Of a stretch of DNA of 64,000 nt, positions 8,419 to 17,346 are shown in pieces. A model generated the notes under the pieces. That model was given only the letters and a program-made list of their open reading frames with translations, was not told the origin of the DNA and did no database searches. The position numbers were made by a program, and so were the translations under genes. The DNA is from Calothrix sp. NIES-2098. Lineage in GTDB: Bacteria > Cyanobacteriota > Cyanobacteriia > Cyanobacteriales > Nostocaceae. Position 1 is the first letter of the stretch. The number at the start of each line of letters is the position of its first letter. The stretch lies in contig AP018172.1 in NCBI GenBank assembly GCA_002368175.1, positions 2,664,001 through 2,728,000 of the forward strand. The letters run 5' to 3'.

Positions 8419-9021
8419 TTAGTCTAGTTTCTCACCACTGAGGATAAAAATGGGATCTACGGCGGCAAAGGTTTGAGAAAAGCCCCGCATCTCTAAGCGA
8501 TTGACCGCAGATTGCACAACTTCAATATTGCGAGCTCTTAATTGGGCAAAACTTTGAGAAATAGCATACAGACTTTCTAGATTAGCAGCTGTAGCTACAA
8601 CTCTACCGGTTGCTGGGAGATAATCCCACACAGCTTGTAAAATTTCTTGGATTGGGCGTCCTCCCTCAATGCAAACGCGATGCGGGCTAACTTTCAGTTC
8701 TTGCAAACACTCCGGGGCGCTACCTTCAATCACTTCAACATTTTTTACCTGAAAGCGATCGCAATTGCGGCGGATCAGATTGGCTACTTCTTCATCTCTT
8801 TCTACAGCGATAATCTGCCCGCCTGGACACAGCAATCCTACCTCTACAGGAATTGTACCCGTACCTGCGCCGATATCCCACAATACTGAATCTGGTTGCA
8901 GTCGTAATTGGGCGATGAGCAATAGCCTAACTTCTCGCTGACTCAGGGGTATTCCGGGCAAATGCTCGAACAATTCATCAGGAATACCTGGGGTAATGTA
9001 AGGCCAAATTTCTGAGGGCAT
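8419..9021 (-). CDS. cbiT: Cobalt-precorrin-6B (C15) methyltransferase/decarboxylase subunit
   Basis: 200 residues, typical for stand-alone CbiT. The SAM-binding motif DIGAGTGTIPVEVG lies at residues about 49-62, preceded by GIPLSQREVRLLLIAQLRL, which is characteristic of the CbiT domain. It methylates C15 and decarboxylates the acetate side chain of the corrin ring in cobamide synthesis. In other bacteria it is often fused to CbiE as CobL; here it is separate and no other cobalamin gene is nearby. It lies on the minus strand upstream of cdsA, with an intervening 158 bases that contain simple TTTAGCC repeats. Confidence 0.92.
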   Translation of the reverse strand: MPSEIWPYITPGIPDELFEHLPGIPLSQREVRLLLIAQLRLQPDSVLWDIGAGTGTIPVEVGLLCPGGQIIAVERDEEVANLIRRNCDRFQVKNVEVIEGSAPECLQELKVSPHRVCIEGGRPIQEILQAVWDYLPATGRVVATAANLESLYAISQSFAQLRARNIEVVQSAVNRLEMRGFSQTFAAVDPIFILSGEKLD

Positions 9022-9116
9022 AGAACTTAGATATTTATACTAAAGATATCAGCTTGTCTGTATTAATCGGTTGTAGGCTGTAACCAGCTTTAGGCGTAGC
9101 GTTATTAGTAATCATC

Positions 9117-10511
9117 ATGACTAGAGAAATATTGGGGAGTCGCTACGAAATTCAGCAGCAATTAGGAAAAAAAGCAGGGCGACGAACGCTATTAGCCCAT
9201 GATTTGCTAACTCAGGAACTCGTCATCGTCAAGCTACTTATTTTTGGCGGTGACTTTGAATGGGACGATCTCAAGTTATTTGAACGGGAAGCTGAAACTT
9301 TAAAATCCTTATCACATCCCTCTATTCCTCGCTATTTAGATTATTTTGAGCTAAATTCGCCTAATCTTAAAGGATTTGCCCTCGTACAAACTTATATCTC
9401 AGCACAAACTTTAGATCAATATTTAAAAGCTGGCCATATTTTTACAGAAGCAGAAGTTAAACAGATAGCTAAAGCACTTTTAGAAATTCTCTGTTACTTA
9501 CATGGGCTACATCCGCCTGTAATTCACCGCGATATTAAGCCTAGCAATATTTTATTGGGCGATCGCTCTGGTAACAGTGTAGGTCAAGTTTACTTGGTAG
9601 ATTTTGGCTCAGTACAAACTGTTTTGGCAACTGAAGGGGCGACTAGAACTGTAGTAGGAACCTATGGTTATATGCCTCCAGAGCAATTTGGTGGACGCAC
9701 CGTTCCGGCTTCCGATCTTTATAGTTTAGGTGCGACATTAATTTATTTAATAATGGGTATCCAGCCAGCCGATTTACCCCAAAAGGATTTTCGGATGCAG
9801 TTTGAACCAGTGGCTAATCTCAGCCCTAGCTTCACCAATTGGTTGCGGTGGTTAATCGAACCTAACCTAGAACGGCGCGTTAGTTCTGCCCAGGAAGCGC
9901 TCAAAGCATTAGATAGACCTGAAATTCCCCATTCCTCACAATTAGTAATTAGCAAACCATCAGGCAGCAAAATTCAACTAACGAAGAATGCGGATGTGTT
10001 GGAAATTATCATTCCGCCGAGTGGTTGGCAAGCATCGATGATTTTCTTAGGTACGTTTGCGATCGCCTGGAATTCATTTATTTTATTTTGGACAATAGGC
10101 GCGCTTTCTGCACCCTTCCCCATAAATCTGCCCTTTGCCTTGTTCTCTCTGCCTTTTTGGGGTGCTGGCTGCTTTATGATGTATGGTTTTTTATTTAGCA
10201 TCTGGGGAAGCATTCGACTACGTCTAGATTGGCAGAAAGTAGGCTTAACTCACGAGTTATTCGGATTTAAATTCCATCGTCCCCGTCCATCGCCCAGACA
10301 AAATATTACTAAGCTGATCTATATTCCGCAACACTTTACTAAAGACTCTGAGGGTAATATAACTCAAGTTTCAGCCCAATTAGAGCTTTGGGCTGGTGTA
10401 GAAAAATATCAAGTTGGTGGCAATCATGGTGTGATTAAATCTGAAGCCGAACTGCAATGGCTAGCTCATGAATTAAGTGATTGGTTGGGGTTGCCTATTA
10501 CGCGAGAATAG
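9117..10511 (+). CDS. Ser/Thr protein kinase with C-terminal membrane segment
   Basis: 464 residues. Residues about 8-265 are a Hanks-type kinase: a degenerate glycine loop (QLGKKAGRRTLLA), the ATP-binding Lys in VIVKLLIF, the catalytic loop HRDIKPSNIL (about 136-145), DFGS for the metal-binding DFG, and the APE-equivalent MPPEQF. The C-terminal third has two adjacent hydrophobic spans (about residues 300-365) and then a cytoplasmic-type region ending in WLAHELSDWLGLPI. The substrate is unknown. It is divergent from cbiT and upstream of tatA with a 371-base gap, so probably monocistronic. Confidence 0.92.
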   Translation: MTREILGSRYEIQQQLGKKAGRRTLLAHDLLTQELVIVKLLIFGGDFEWDDLKLFEREAETLKSLSHPSIPRYLDYFELNSPNLKGFALVQTYISAQTLDQYLKAGHIFTEAEVKQIAKALLEILCYLHGLHPPVIHRDIKPSNILLGDRSGNSVGQVYLVDFGSVQTVLATEGATRTVVGTYGYMPPEQFGGRTVPASDLYSLGATLIYLIMGIQPADLPQKDFRMQFEPVANLSPSFTNWLRWLIEPNLERRVSSAQEALKALDRPEIPHSSQLVISKPSGSKIQLTKNADVLEIIIPPSGWQASMIFLGTFAIAWNSFILFWTIGALSAPFPINLPFALFSLPFWGAGCFMMYGFLFSIWGSIRLRLDWQKVGLTHELFGFKFHRPRPSPRQNITKLIYIPQHFTKDSEGNITQVSAQLELWAGVEKYQVGGNHGVIKSEAELQWLAHELSDWLGLPITRE

Positions 10512-10882
10512 CTATTTAGCTGTGTTCAAATTCTTTATTTTTATTTATAGGTTAAATTCAAAAAAACAACTGCATTCAAACTTGGAATAATCTACTTTAT
10601 ACTGAGTTGCAAGCAAATAGTTATTGTCGCTGAGTTTGATGATTTTATTCTTTAAAAACACAGATAAACACCAATAAGTATCTCTGTTCATCTTAGTTAC
10701 ATTAAAAAAATGACTTTAACAAAACTTTGATTGTATTACATTCACATAAAAATCGCTGTCATGCCGATAGGACTACAAATACTGTGATTTTGACAAAAAT
10801 CAAACCGGATTTCTATATTTCATTTACATTAAAAGCACTGTAATGTCTATAGTTAACTATAGATTCTTTTAAGGAGAGGCAT
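10512..10882. other. Gene-free AT-rich stretch upstream of tatA
   Basis: About 370 bases with no ORF of convincing composition. It carries the tatA ribosome site at its end (AAGGAG at 10871-10876) and presumably the tatA promoter. I could not identify a conserved regulatory motif in it. Confidence 0.6.
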
Positions 10883-11056
10883 ATGTTATTTGGACTGGGA
10901 TGGCCAGAGGTGGCGATAATTGTGATAGTCGCTATCGTAATTTTCGGCCCAAAAAAAATTCCCGAACTGGGGAATGCATTGGGTAAAACTCTACGGGGTT
11001 TTAAGGAAGAAATTAAAGGTTCTAGTGGAGATAACAATTCAGAACACGAGCAATAA
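10883..11056 (+). CDS. tatA: Twin-arginine translocase subunit TatA/E
   Basis: A 57-residue protein, shorter than most Tat A subunits but complete. It starts MLFGLGWPEVAIIVIVAIVI, giving the N-terminal membrane helix. The conserved FGPKKIPELG hinge follows at about 21-30, then the amphipathic helix (ALGKTLRGFKEEIKG) and a short acidic tail. With TatC it forms the pore that exports folded proteins across the thylakoid and cytoplasmic membranes. The ATG has a strong AAGGAG Shine-Dalgarno 6 bases away. The gene converges with cphA across a perfect hairpin; no tatC is present in the window. Confidence 0.95.
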   Translation: MLFGLGWPEVAIIVIVAIVIFGPKKIPELGNALGKTLRGFKEEIKGSSGDNNSEHEQ

Positions 11057-11081
11057 TATTCACAATTGGGAGCAACCAAGG

Positions 11082-11123
11082 GTCAATAGTAGAGATACGA
11101 GCGATCGCATCTCTACTATTGAC
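11082..11123. terminator. Bidirectional hairpin between tatA and cphA
   Basis: GTCAATAGTAGAGAT (11082-11096) and ATCTCTACTATTGAC (11109-11123) are perfect 15-base inverted repeats around a 12-base loop that contains a HIP1 octamer. The right arm runs to the last base of the cphA stop codon. It sits between converging genes and likely stops both, although no strong U-tract follows on either strand. Confidence 0.7.
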
Positions 11124-13825
11124 TACAGCAGAGTATTGATGATCCCAGATGCAACGCCATTTTGAGAATCTACGATCGCCGTAGTCGCATTTTGTTGATG
11201 AGTTTCTTCTTTGACTACGCCACGTGCCCTAATTAAGCGAATTGCACGGCTGACACTTTCTGGTAATATCACGACCAGGCTGTTCTCTGGAGCCATATCC
11301 AAGCCTTTAGTAATTGCTTGGGTTTCGTCCAAAATTGCCTCAAAACGAGCATTAGGTTTAACTTGGGTAATGCCTTGAGTAATCAACGCTGCGGCTGAAC
11401 CGCGAGGACGACCCCTAGTATCATCGTCTTCTTTGATGATGATGTAATCAAAAATATCGGCTGCTAATTTACCCAAGGTCACAAAATCTTCGTCGCGGCG
11501 ATCGCCAGGGCCGCCAACTACCCCAATTCGCTGGCCGGAAGTCCAGTTACGGACGAAGGAACCGACAGCTTCGTAACTTGCAGGGTTGTGAGCATAGTCT
11601 ATCAAAGCGTGGTAGTTGCCTAAATTAAACAAATTCATCCGTCCTGGCGTTTGACTGACAGAAGCGCGGAAGGTCTTTAACCCAGCGCGAATCTGCTCAA
11701 TTGTGACGTTTTGCACAAAAGCTGCCAAACTTGCTGCTAAAGCGTTAGCAATCATAAATGGCGCGCGTCCACCCATTGTTAAGGGAATCGCTTCTGCCCT
11801 TTCGATGCGGTGCGTCCAATCGCCTTTGACAATTGAGAGATAGCCATTTTCATAAACTGCTGCGACTCCCCCCTTTTGAATGTGCTTGCGCACCAGTTCC
11901 GAATCGGGGTTCATGGTGAAGTAAGCAATATTCGCTTTGGTTTTCTCTGCCATTGCTGCAACCCGATGATCGTCAGCGTTGAGTACAGCATAACCATCAG
12001 GAAATACTGCTTCTGCTACTACACTCTTGAGGTTAGCTAATTGGTCAATGGTATCTATATCGCCTATTCCTAAGTGATCGGCGGCAACATTTAACACTAC
12101 ACCCACATTTGCAGCTTCAAAACCCAGCCCCGAACGGAGAATCCCACCACGAGCGCTTTCCAAGACTGCTACTTCTACTGTAGGGTCTTGCAAAATTAAA
12201 TGGGCGCTTTGCGGCCCGGTATTATCACCAGCTTCTACCAAGTAATCACCGATATAAGTTCCGTCTGTAGTTGTATATCCTACTACTTTGCCTGTTTGCT
12301 TGTAGATGTGTGCCAGTAATCTGGTGGTAGTAGTTTTACCATTAGTACCGGTAACACTCAGTATGGGAATGCGGCTAGATTGTTCGTTGGGGAACAGCAT
12401 ATCCATGACTGCGCCAGCGACATTGCGGGGAATACCTTGACTGGGCGCAACGTGCATTCTAAAGCCAGGGGCGGCGTTAACTTCGACAATTACGCCATCT
12501 ACCTCCCTCAAGGGGCGGCTAATATCTGTAGTGACAATATCTAGTCCGGCAATATCCAAGCCAATAATCTTAACTACCCGTTGTGCCAACCAGACGTTTT
12601 CGGGGTGAATTTCATCAGTACGGTCTAGGGCACAGCCTCCTGTACTTAAGTTAGCCGTGGCTCTTAGATAACAAACTATACCTTTGGGCAAAATGCTATT
12701 AAGGGTATAGCCTTGCCTTTCTAGTAGTTGGTAGCTTGTTCGGTCGAGTTCTATTTTCGTGAGAACATTGTCATGTCCTTCACCGCGATTTGGGTCTTGG
12801 TTTGTTTCCTCTATCAGTTCCGCAATGCTAGATCTACCATTACCAACCACATGGGCCGGTACGCGTTCTGCGACTGCTACAACTTTGCCATCTACCACCA
12901 ATACCCGATGATCTCGCCCAACGTAATACCGTTCAACAATAACTGACCGGGAAACTTGTCTGGCTGCTTCATAGGCGGCTTCTGCTTCTTCCCAGGTTCT
13001 AATATCAATAGTGATCCCACGTCCGTGATTACCGTCTAAGGGTTTGATGACTATGGGATAACCGCCAACATATTCAATAGCTTCTTCTAAATCGTCCAAG
13101 AAACTGATGACTGTACCTTTAGGTACTGGTACGCCAGCAGCCGCGAGAATGCGTTTGGTGGCTTCTTTATCGCAAGCTAGTTCTACTCCCAAAATGCCGG
13201 TGTTATCGGTCATTGTGGCTTGCATCCGCTTTTGATTCACGCCATAGCCTAGCTGAATCAAAAAACGTGCCCCTAAGGACATCCAGGGAATACCTCTTTT
13301 TTCTGCTTCTTTGACGATCGCTTCTGTAGATGGCCCCAAAGATGCATCGCGCCAGAAGTCTTTTAAGTCTTGAATATCTTGCTCTAGTTCTGCTTTGGGA
13401 TAACGACCGCGATCGACAATACTTTGGCACAAACGCACTGCTGCTCGTCCAGCGTAGCGTCCTGCTTCTTCATTGAGGTATTCAATCACTACCTGGTAAA
13501 TGCCAGGTGTGGCTGTTTCGCGGGTGCGGCCAAAGCCAACATGCATTCCAGCTAATTCTTGTAACTCTAAAGCTACGTGTTCAACGATATGGCCCATCAT
13601 TGTGCCTTCTCGCACACGCATCAAAAAACCACCACGACAGCCCGGTGAGCAATAGTGACCCTCCAGACTTGGCAGCGCCTCTACTAATCCCTCATAAAAA
13701 CCAGGGATTTCATTCGAGGGCGTCTCGGCAAGGTTTTCTAAATCGAGGCGCATAACGATCAGCTTGTGGCGTCGAATGCTCCAGTAGTTTGGGCCGCGTA
13801 AGGTCTGGATCTTGAGGATTCTCAT
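11123..13825 (-). CDS. cphA: Cyanophycin synthetase
   Basis: 900 residues from the ATG at 13825 (MRILKIQTLRGPNYWSIRRH), which fits the known family start; an in-frame start ten codons upstream is less likely. The enzyme builds cyanophycin (multi-L-arginyl-poly-L-aspartate) using ATP. Domains: an N-terminal cyanophycin-specific region with GCRGGFLMRVREGT, a central ATP-grasp domain (about 215-480, with GGYPIVIKPLDGNHGRGITI), and a C-terminal Mur-ligase-like domain with the P-loop GTNGKTTTTRLLAH near residue 490 and DYAHNPASYEAV near 740. cphB lies 171 bases upstream on the same strand, forming the usual cphB-cphA unit. Confidence 0.98.
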   Translation of the reverse strand: MRILKIQTLRGPNYWSIRRHKLIVMRLDLENLAETPSNEIPGFYEGLVEALPSLEGHYCSPGCRGGFLMRVREGTMMGHIVEHVALELQELAGMHVGFGRTRETATPGIYQVVIEYLNEEAGRYAGRAAVRLCQSIVDRGRYPKAELEQDIQDLKDFWRDASLGPSTEAIVKEAEKRGIPWMSLGARFLIQLGYGVNQKRMQATMTDNTGILGVELACDKEATKRILAAAGVPVPKGTVISFLDDLEEAIEYVGGYPIVIKPLDGNHGRGITIDIRTWEEAEAAYEAARQVSRSVIVERYYVGRDHRVLVVDGKVVAVAERVPAHVVGNGRSSIAELIEETNQDPNRGEGHDNVLTKIELDRTSYQLLERQGYTLNSILPKGIVCYLRATANLSTGGCALDRTDEIHPENVWLAQRVVKIIGLDIAGLDIVTTDISRPLREVDGVIVEVNAAPGFRMHVAPSQGIPRNVAGAVMDMLFPNEQSSRIPILSVTGTNGKTTTTRLLAHIYKQTGKVVGYTTTDGTYIGDYLVEAGDNTGPQSAHLILQDPTVEVAVLESARGGILRSGLGFEAANVGVVLNVAADHLGIGDIDTIDQLANLKSVVAEAVFPDGYAVLNADDHRVAAMAEKTKANIAYFTMNPDSELVRKHIQKGGVAAVYENGYLSIVKGDWTHRIERAEAIPLTMGGRAPFMIANALAASLAAFVQNVTIEQIRAGLKTFRASVSQTPGRMNLFNLGNYHALIDYAHNPASYEAVGSFVRNWTSGQRIGVVGGPGDRRDEDFVTLGKLAADIFDYIIIKEDDDTRGRPRGSAAALITQGITQVKPNARFEAILDETQAITKGLDMAPENSLVVILPESVSRAIRLIRARGVVKEETHQQNATTAIVDSQNGVASGIINTLL

Positions 13826-13996
13826 GGGAATAGGTAGATGGAGATTCGGAACCAAAATTCTAGTTTCTTACTGAAATTGATCGCTAAACTGTTTATGATG
13901 AACAGTTTTTTCTTTTTAAATGCTGTTTCTCTGATTTTTATTCAGTAAGAAATAAATCAGCGATCAACTCAGTGTAACCTCAGATACTCTATTCCG

Positions 13997-14860
13997 TCAG
14001 CTGGAGATGCGGTGTACAGCGGGCAGGACAGTCCGCTGATACAGGTGAAAGCGATCGCCATAGCTGAGGATATGTAGACGTAAATTATGTACAGTTAAAG
14101 GTTCATTGGCACCTACATGGGGTTCGTTGGTGTGAGTTACCTCCGTGGGATCGACTATTGTCACGCTACCTTTACCCATCACTTGTAGCCAACCATCGCG
14201 CTCGAACACAGCACAAGTATCTTCATCAATACCAATACCCAGGCGATCGGGATGCGCGGCGATCGCACTAATTAATCGCCCCATGCGATTACGGTTGTGA
14301 AAGTGTTGGTCTACAATCACTTCGGGAATAAATCCTAAACCTGTTGCCATATCTACTAGCGAACGGTTTGGGGTTTCTCCACTACCGCCGCCAGCAATCA
14401 TGTGATGCCCCATTACCGCAGCCCCCGCACTGGTGCCTGCTAAGGTTAATTGCCCTGCCCTCACTCGCTGTCGGACAATTTCCATCACTGGCGTATCTGC
14501 CAATACGCCACACAGACGCAATTGATCTCCTCCTGTTAAAAACACTCCACTACAGGCTTCCAGGGATGCTTTAATCTGAGGGGCTTCGCACTGTTCCCGT
14601 TCGCGAATATCTAAGATTTCAACCTTCTCAGCACCCATTTCTTCAAAAATCCGAATATACCGGCCACCAATGATCGCAGGTTCGCGAGAGGCAGATGGAA
14701 TAATTGTAATATAGGCCTTGCTAGCGCCAGCACGACCAAAAAAAGTTCTTAGGATATCGCGTCCGTGAACTTTATCTTCTGCGCCTCCGATAACCAGAAC
14801 GGCGGTTTTAGTTGCTTGGGGTGTCCTCATTTCCAGCGATTTAGCTTTTAATTGCGGCAT
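13997..14860 (-). CDS. cphB: Cyanophycinase
   Basis: 287 residues from the ATG at 14860 (MPQLKAKSLEMRTPQATKTA). That start has AGGAG eight bases upstream; the longer frame from 14893 lacks one. It is a peptidase of the S51 type that cuts cyanophycin into beta-Asp-Arg dipeptides. The nucleophile serine sits in AGTSAGAAVMG, and LTGGDQLRLCGVL and DQHFHNRNRMGRL are conserved around the active site. It is the first gene of the cphB-cphA unit, and its upstream region is long (630 bases) and carries an NtcA-type site, consistent with nitrogen control. Confidence 0.97.
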   Translation of the reverse strand: MPQLKAKSLEMRTPQATKTAVLVIGGAEDKVHGRDILRTFFGRAGASKAYITIIPSASREPAIIGGRYIRIFEEMGAEKVEILDIREREQCEAPQIKASLEACSGVFLTGGDQLRLCGVLADTPVMEIVRQRVRAGQLTLAGTSAGAAVMGHHMIAGGGSGETPNRSLVDMATGLGFIPEVIVDQHFHNRNRMGRLISAIAAHPDRLGIGIDEDTCAVFERDGWLQVMGKGSVTIVDPTEVTHTNEPHVGANEPLTVHNLRLHILSYGDRFHLYQRTVLPAVHRISS

Positions 14861-14886
14861 TGTGTTTCTCCTGTCAACAACTTCAG

Positions 14887-14968
14887 GAGCCATCGCCTTG
14901 GTGAGGCAGCACGGTCTTGGTGGTTTCCCCCATGAGCGACTGCCGTCGGCTTGTGGCGAATGGCGTGT
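14887..14968. repeat. Dispersed GC-rich cyanobacterial repeat
   Basis: On the minus strand the block reads GACGGCAGTCGCTCATGGGG then AAACCACCAAGACCGTGCTG and CCTCACCAAGGCGATGGCTC. I recall near-identical blocks from many Nostoc/Calothrix genomes, where they produce spurious ORFs containing SLMGET. A related sequence occurs at about 20960-21045. The dispersed-family claim rests on memory, not on a search. Confidence 0.5.
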
Positions 14969-15380
14969 GAATATAACAAGGTTCAGTAGCCTGATTATCT
15001 TCGCGCTTTGCTTCTTTGGGAGGACACTTTTTTGAAGTTTGGATGGGCGTCAGCCGTCGTTCCAACTTCTCACTCGATCTACACGACGCCTCAGTCTGTA
15101 TATATCCAATGCTGTTCCTCAAAGTCAGCGCCTTGTTATTCACCTGTCCACTTTTGCCAGTTTGGCAGAATAGTGCGAGTAAGGCTAAGTGGGGGGTAGA
15201 CTGCACCCGATAATAGGGCAAGCAGGTCTTGACAAGCTGTGTTCTGAGGCTGGCTCGATGCATCCTGGAAGTTGTTAACTTAAGTTCAGAATATTAATTT
15301 CAATGTAGTTGTGACAATATTTAAACATAAATTAAGTAATTAGAAAAACTTTTAATCTCACGCAAGATCTAAGTTTTCTG

Positions 15381-15394
15381 GTACTTTTAGTTAC
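15381..15394. promoter_or_regulatory. NtcA-type site GTAN8TAC
   Basis: GTACTTTTAGTTAC matches the NtcA consensus GTA-N8-TAC exactly. A TAN3T hexamer (TAGTTT, 15414-15419) lies 19 bases downstream on the plus strand, closer than the usual 22-23. Reading leftward toward cphB I see no good -10 at standard spacing, and the cphB start is about 520 bases away. Control of cphB-cphA by NtcA is known in Anabaena; which side this site serves is uncertain. Confidence 0.55.
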
Positions 15395-15490
15395 TATTGA
15401 CAAACTTTATCTGTAGTTTTACCAGACATGAGCTGCTTGTGTTTCCTAGACAGACAAATTTAAGATTAGTGTTCTTGAATACGAATAACT

Positions 15491-16219
15491 GTGCGCTTTG
15501 ATATAGTTACGCTTTTTCCTGATTGTTTTACCTCAGTTTTGAGTTCTGGATTGCTGGCTAAAGCCTTAGCCAAACAGATTGCTCAAGTCAATCTGGTTAA
15601 TCCAAGGGATTTTACCAATGATAAGCATCGAAAAGTCGATGATGAACCCTATGGCGGCGGTGTGGGGATGCTGATGAAGCCTGAACCCATTTTTGCTGCT
15701 GTAGAGTCGCTGCCGATTTTACCGCAAAGAGAGGTAATTTTGATGAGTCCGCAAGGACAAACTATCAATCAGCCGCTTTTACGCGAGTTGGCAGAGAATT
15801 ATAACCAATTAATTGTTATTTGTGGACATTACGAGGGAGTAGATGAAAGGGTACTGCATTTAGTTACCCGTGAAGTTTCCTTGGGTGATTTTATTCTCAC
15901 AGGTGGGGAAATACCCGCAATGGCTTTGCTGAATGGGGTGGTACGACTGCTACCTGGAACTGTAGGCAAGGTAGAGTCATTGACAGCAGAGAGTTTTGAG
16001 GAAGGTTTGTTAGATTATCCCCAATATACTCGTCCAGCCAATTTCCGCGGGTGGAAAGTGCCAGATGTGCTACTGTCTGGAAACCACGCTGCAATTGCCA
16101 AGTGGCGTTACGAACAACAAATTAAAAGAACAGGCGATCGCCGTCCCGATTTACTGGAAAAATGGAAGCAGCAGCGGGAGAAAAGGGACAAGGGGGACAA
16201 GGAGGACAAGGGAGAATAA
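15491..16219 (+). CDS. trmD: tRNA (guanine-N1)-methyltransferase
   Basis: 242 residues starting with GTG at 15491 (MRFDIVTLFPDCFTSVLSSG). It methylates G37 next to the anticodon of tRNAs reading CNN codons, preventing frameshifts. SPOUT knot motifs are present: VDDEPYGGGVGMLMKPEP, VICGHYEGVDERV, and LGDFILTGGEIPAMALLNGV. The last residues (REKRDKGDKEDKGE) are encoded by a GACAAGG-type low-complexity repeat and are probably a recent extension into intergenic repeat. ispF follows 37 bases downstream, suggesting co-transcription. Confidence 0.96.
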   Translation: MRFDIVTLFPDCFTSVLSSGLLAKALAKQIAQVNLVNPRDFTNDKHRKVDDEPYGGGVGMLMKPEPIFAAVESLPILPQREVILMSPQGQTINQPLLRELAENYNQLIVICGHYEGVDERVLHLVTREVSLGDFILTGGEIPAMALLNGVVRLLPGTVGKVESLTAESFEEGLLDYPQYTRPANFRGWKVPDVLLSGNHAAIAKWRYEQQIKRTGDRRPDLLEKWKQQREKRDKGDKEDKGE

Positions 16220-16256
16220 TTAGTATCAATGCCCAATAACAAATAACAAATAATAA

Positions 16257-16742
16257 ATGACAAATATACGTATTGGTAACGGCTACGATATTCATCGACT
16301 AGTGAGCGATCGCGCTTTAATTTTAGGAGGAGTCAACATTCCTCACGAATTAGGTTTGCTGGGTCATAGTGATGCTGACGTGCTAACCCATGCGATTATG
16401 GATGCCATGTTAGGGGCACTATCTTTAGGCGATATTGGTCATTATTTTCCTCCCACCGATCCTCAATGGGCGGGAGCAGATAGTTTAGTGCTATTAAATC
16501 AAGTACACCAGCTAATTCGCAATCGCGGTTGGCAAATTGGCAATATTGATTCTGTGGTAGTCGCAGAACAACCAAAATTGAAACCTCATATTGAGAAAAT
16601 GCGCGACAAGCTAGCGGCTGTTTTAGAACTACAACCCGATCGAATTGGTATTAAAGCTACTACCAATGAAAAATTAGGCCCAGTTGGACGAGAAGAAGGT
16701 ATCTGCGCTTATGCTGTAGTTTTACTTGTAGCTGCTGATTAA
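16257..16742 (+). CDS. ispF: 2-C-methyl-D-erythritol 2,4-cyclodiphosphate synthase
   Basis: 161 residues, the normal length. IspF makes the cyclic diphosphate of the MEP isoprenoid pathway, feeding chlorophyll and carotenoid synthesis. The zinc ligands are visible in GNGYDIHRLV (Asp 11, His 13) and LGHSDADVLTHAIMDAMLGA (His about 45). The family C-terminus has KATTNEKLGPVGREEGICAY. It lies 37 bases after trmD on the same strand and probably shares its transcript; the short gap is made of AATAACAA-type simple sequence. Confidence 0.97.
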   Translation: MTNIRIGNGYDIHRLVSDRALILGGVNIPHELGLLGHSDADVLTHAIMDAMLGALSLGDIGHYFPPTDPQWAGADSLVLLNQVHQLIRNRGWQIGNIDSVVVAEQPKLKPHIEKMRDKLAAVLELQPDRIGIKATTNEKLGPVGREEGICAYAVVLLVAAD

Positions 16743-16768
16743 CTTAAATTTTGGTAAAGGATTAATTA

Positions 16769-16839
16769 ATGGATAGCATAGGTATACACGAGCAAGATAT
16801 TCCTTAAGAATTATTAAAATATTGGGGAGAACCAGGACA
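16769..16839 (+). pseudogene. Possible broken N-terminus of the PD-(D/E)XK-like gene
   Basis: An ATG at 16769 opens MDSIGIHEQDIP, then meets TAA at 16805, where CAA would code Gln. The same frame continues past the stop as ELLKYWGEPGQW, an ordinary protein-like string, up to 16843. The next gene continues in a different frame from 16840. This looks like an N-terminal segment lost through one nonsense change plus one frameshift. It could instead be chance, since only about 24 codons are involved. Confidence 0.35.
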
Positions 16840-17346
16840 ATGGAAGCTGCAAAATTTCAAATTCATAATTATGTTGCTGATATTGTTGTCTTGGATAAGG
16901 ATGAAAAAATCGTTTTATTAGTGGAAGTTAAAGGCAGAAAATTAGAAGGTAGAGATGCCAAGCAAAAAGCTATTTCACCACTAAAGTCATATTTGCAAAA
17001 TGTCAGAAATACTCGGGTTCATTTAGGGCAAGAGATGTTTGCTATGTTAGCAGATTTAGGAAATGTTGATATTTTCAAATGGGATGGTAAGAAGTTTTCA
17101 GATTCTCTAATTTCACTCGAAACTGCTAATATACTTAGTCATTACGATCCGGAGTTTAGCAAAAAAAGAATCTTGGGTCTCTACTTAGAAACGCTAGTAG
17201 AAGCTTGGCTGCGAGACTTAGCTTATCACTGGAAATCAGAAACACCACCAGCAACAAAAAAATTGGCAGAAATCGGTTTGCTGCAAAGATTAGAAGGGGG
17301 AACTACTCAGTCTCAGGTAAATCTTGATGGTGATACTTTACGTTGA
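16840..17346 (+). CDS. PD-(D/E)XK nuclease-like protein (unassigned family)
   Basis: 168 residues from the ATG at 16840 (MEAAKFQIHNYVADIVVLDK). A longer frame from a TTG at 16822 exists. The core VADIVVLDKDEKIVLLVEVK fits a PD-(D/E)XK nuclease fold: Asp in strand 2, then E-V-K on strand 3. The rest is helical (DAKQKAISPLKSYLQ), with a C-terminal WLRDLAYHWKSE. I do not recognise a named family. The gene overlaps the next (PIN) gene by 20 bases, so the two are translationally coupled. A disrupted frame just upstream suggests the original protein was longer. Whether the nuclease is active cannot be told. Confidence 0.6.
   Translation: MEAAKFQIHNYVADIVVLDKDEKIVLLVEVKGRKLEGRDAKQKAISPLKSYLQNVRNTRVHLGQEMFAMLADLGNVDIFKWDGKKFSDSLISLETANILSHYDPEFSKKRILGLYLETLVEAWLRDLAYHWKSETPPATKKLAEIGLLQRLEGGTTQSQVNLDGDTLR

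Larger units (their letters stand above)
14861..15490. other. 630-base divergent control region between cphB and trmD
   Basis: No gene is supported here. The part next to cphB contains a GC-richer dispersed repeat (14887-14968). The part next to trmD is AT-rich and contains a perfect GTAN8TAC site. Open frames across the first part have the odd composition of a repeat read in frame. Confidence 0.65.

Noticed and set aside
14883..15263. Minus-strand ORF of 126 codons upstream of cphB
   Set aside because: Its C-terminal part (SLMGETTKTVLPHQGDGS) is a dispersed repeat translated in frame; the rest has no coding character.
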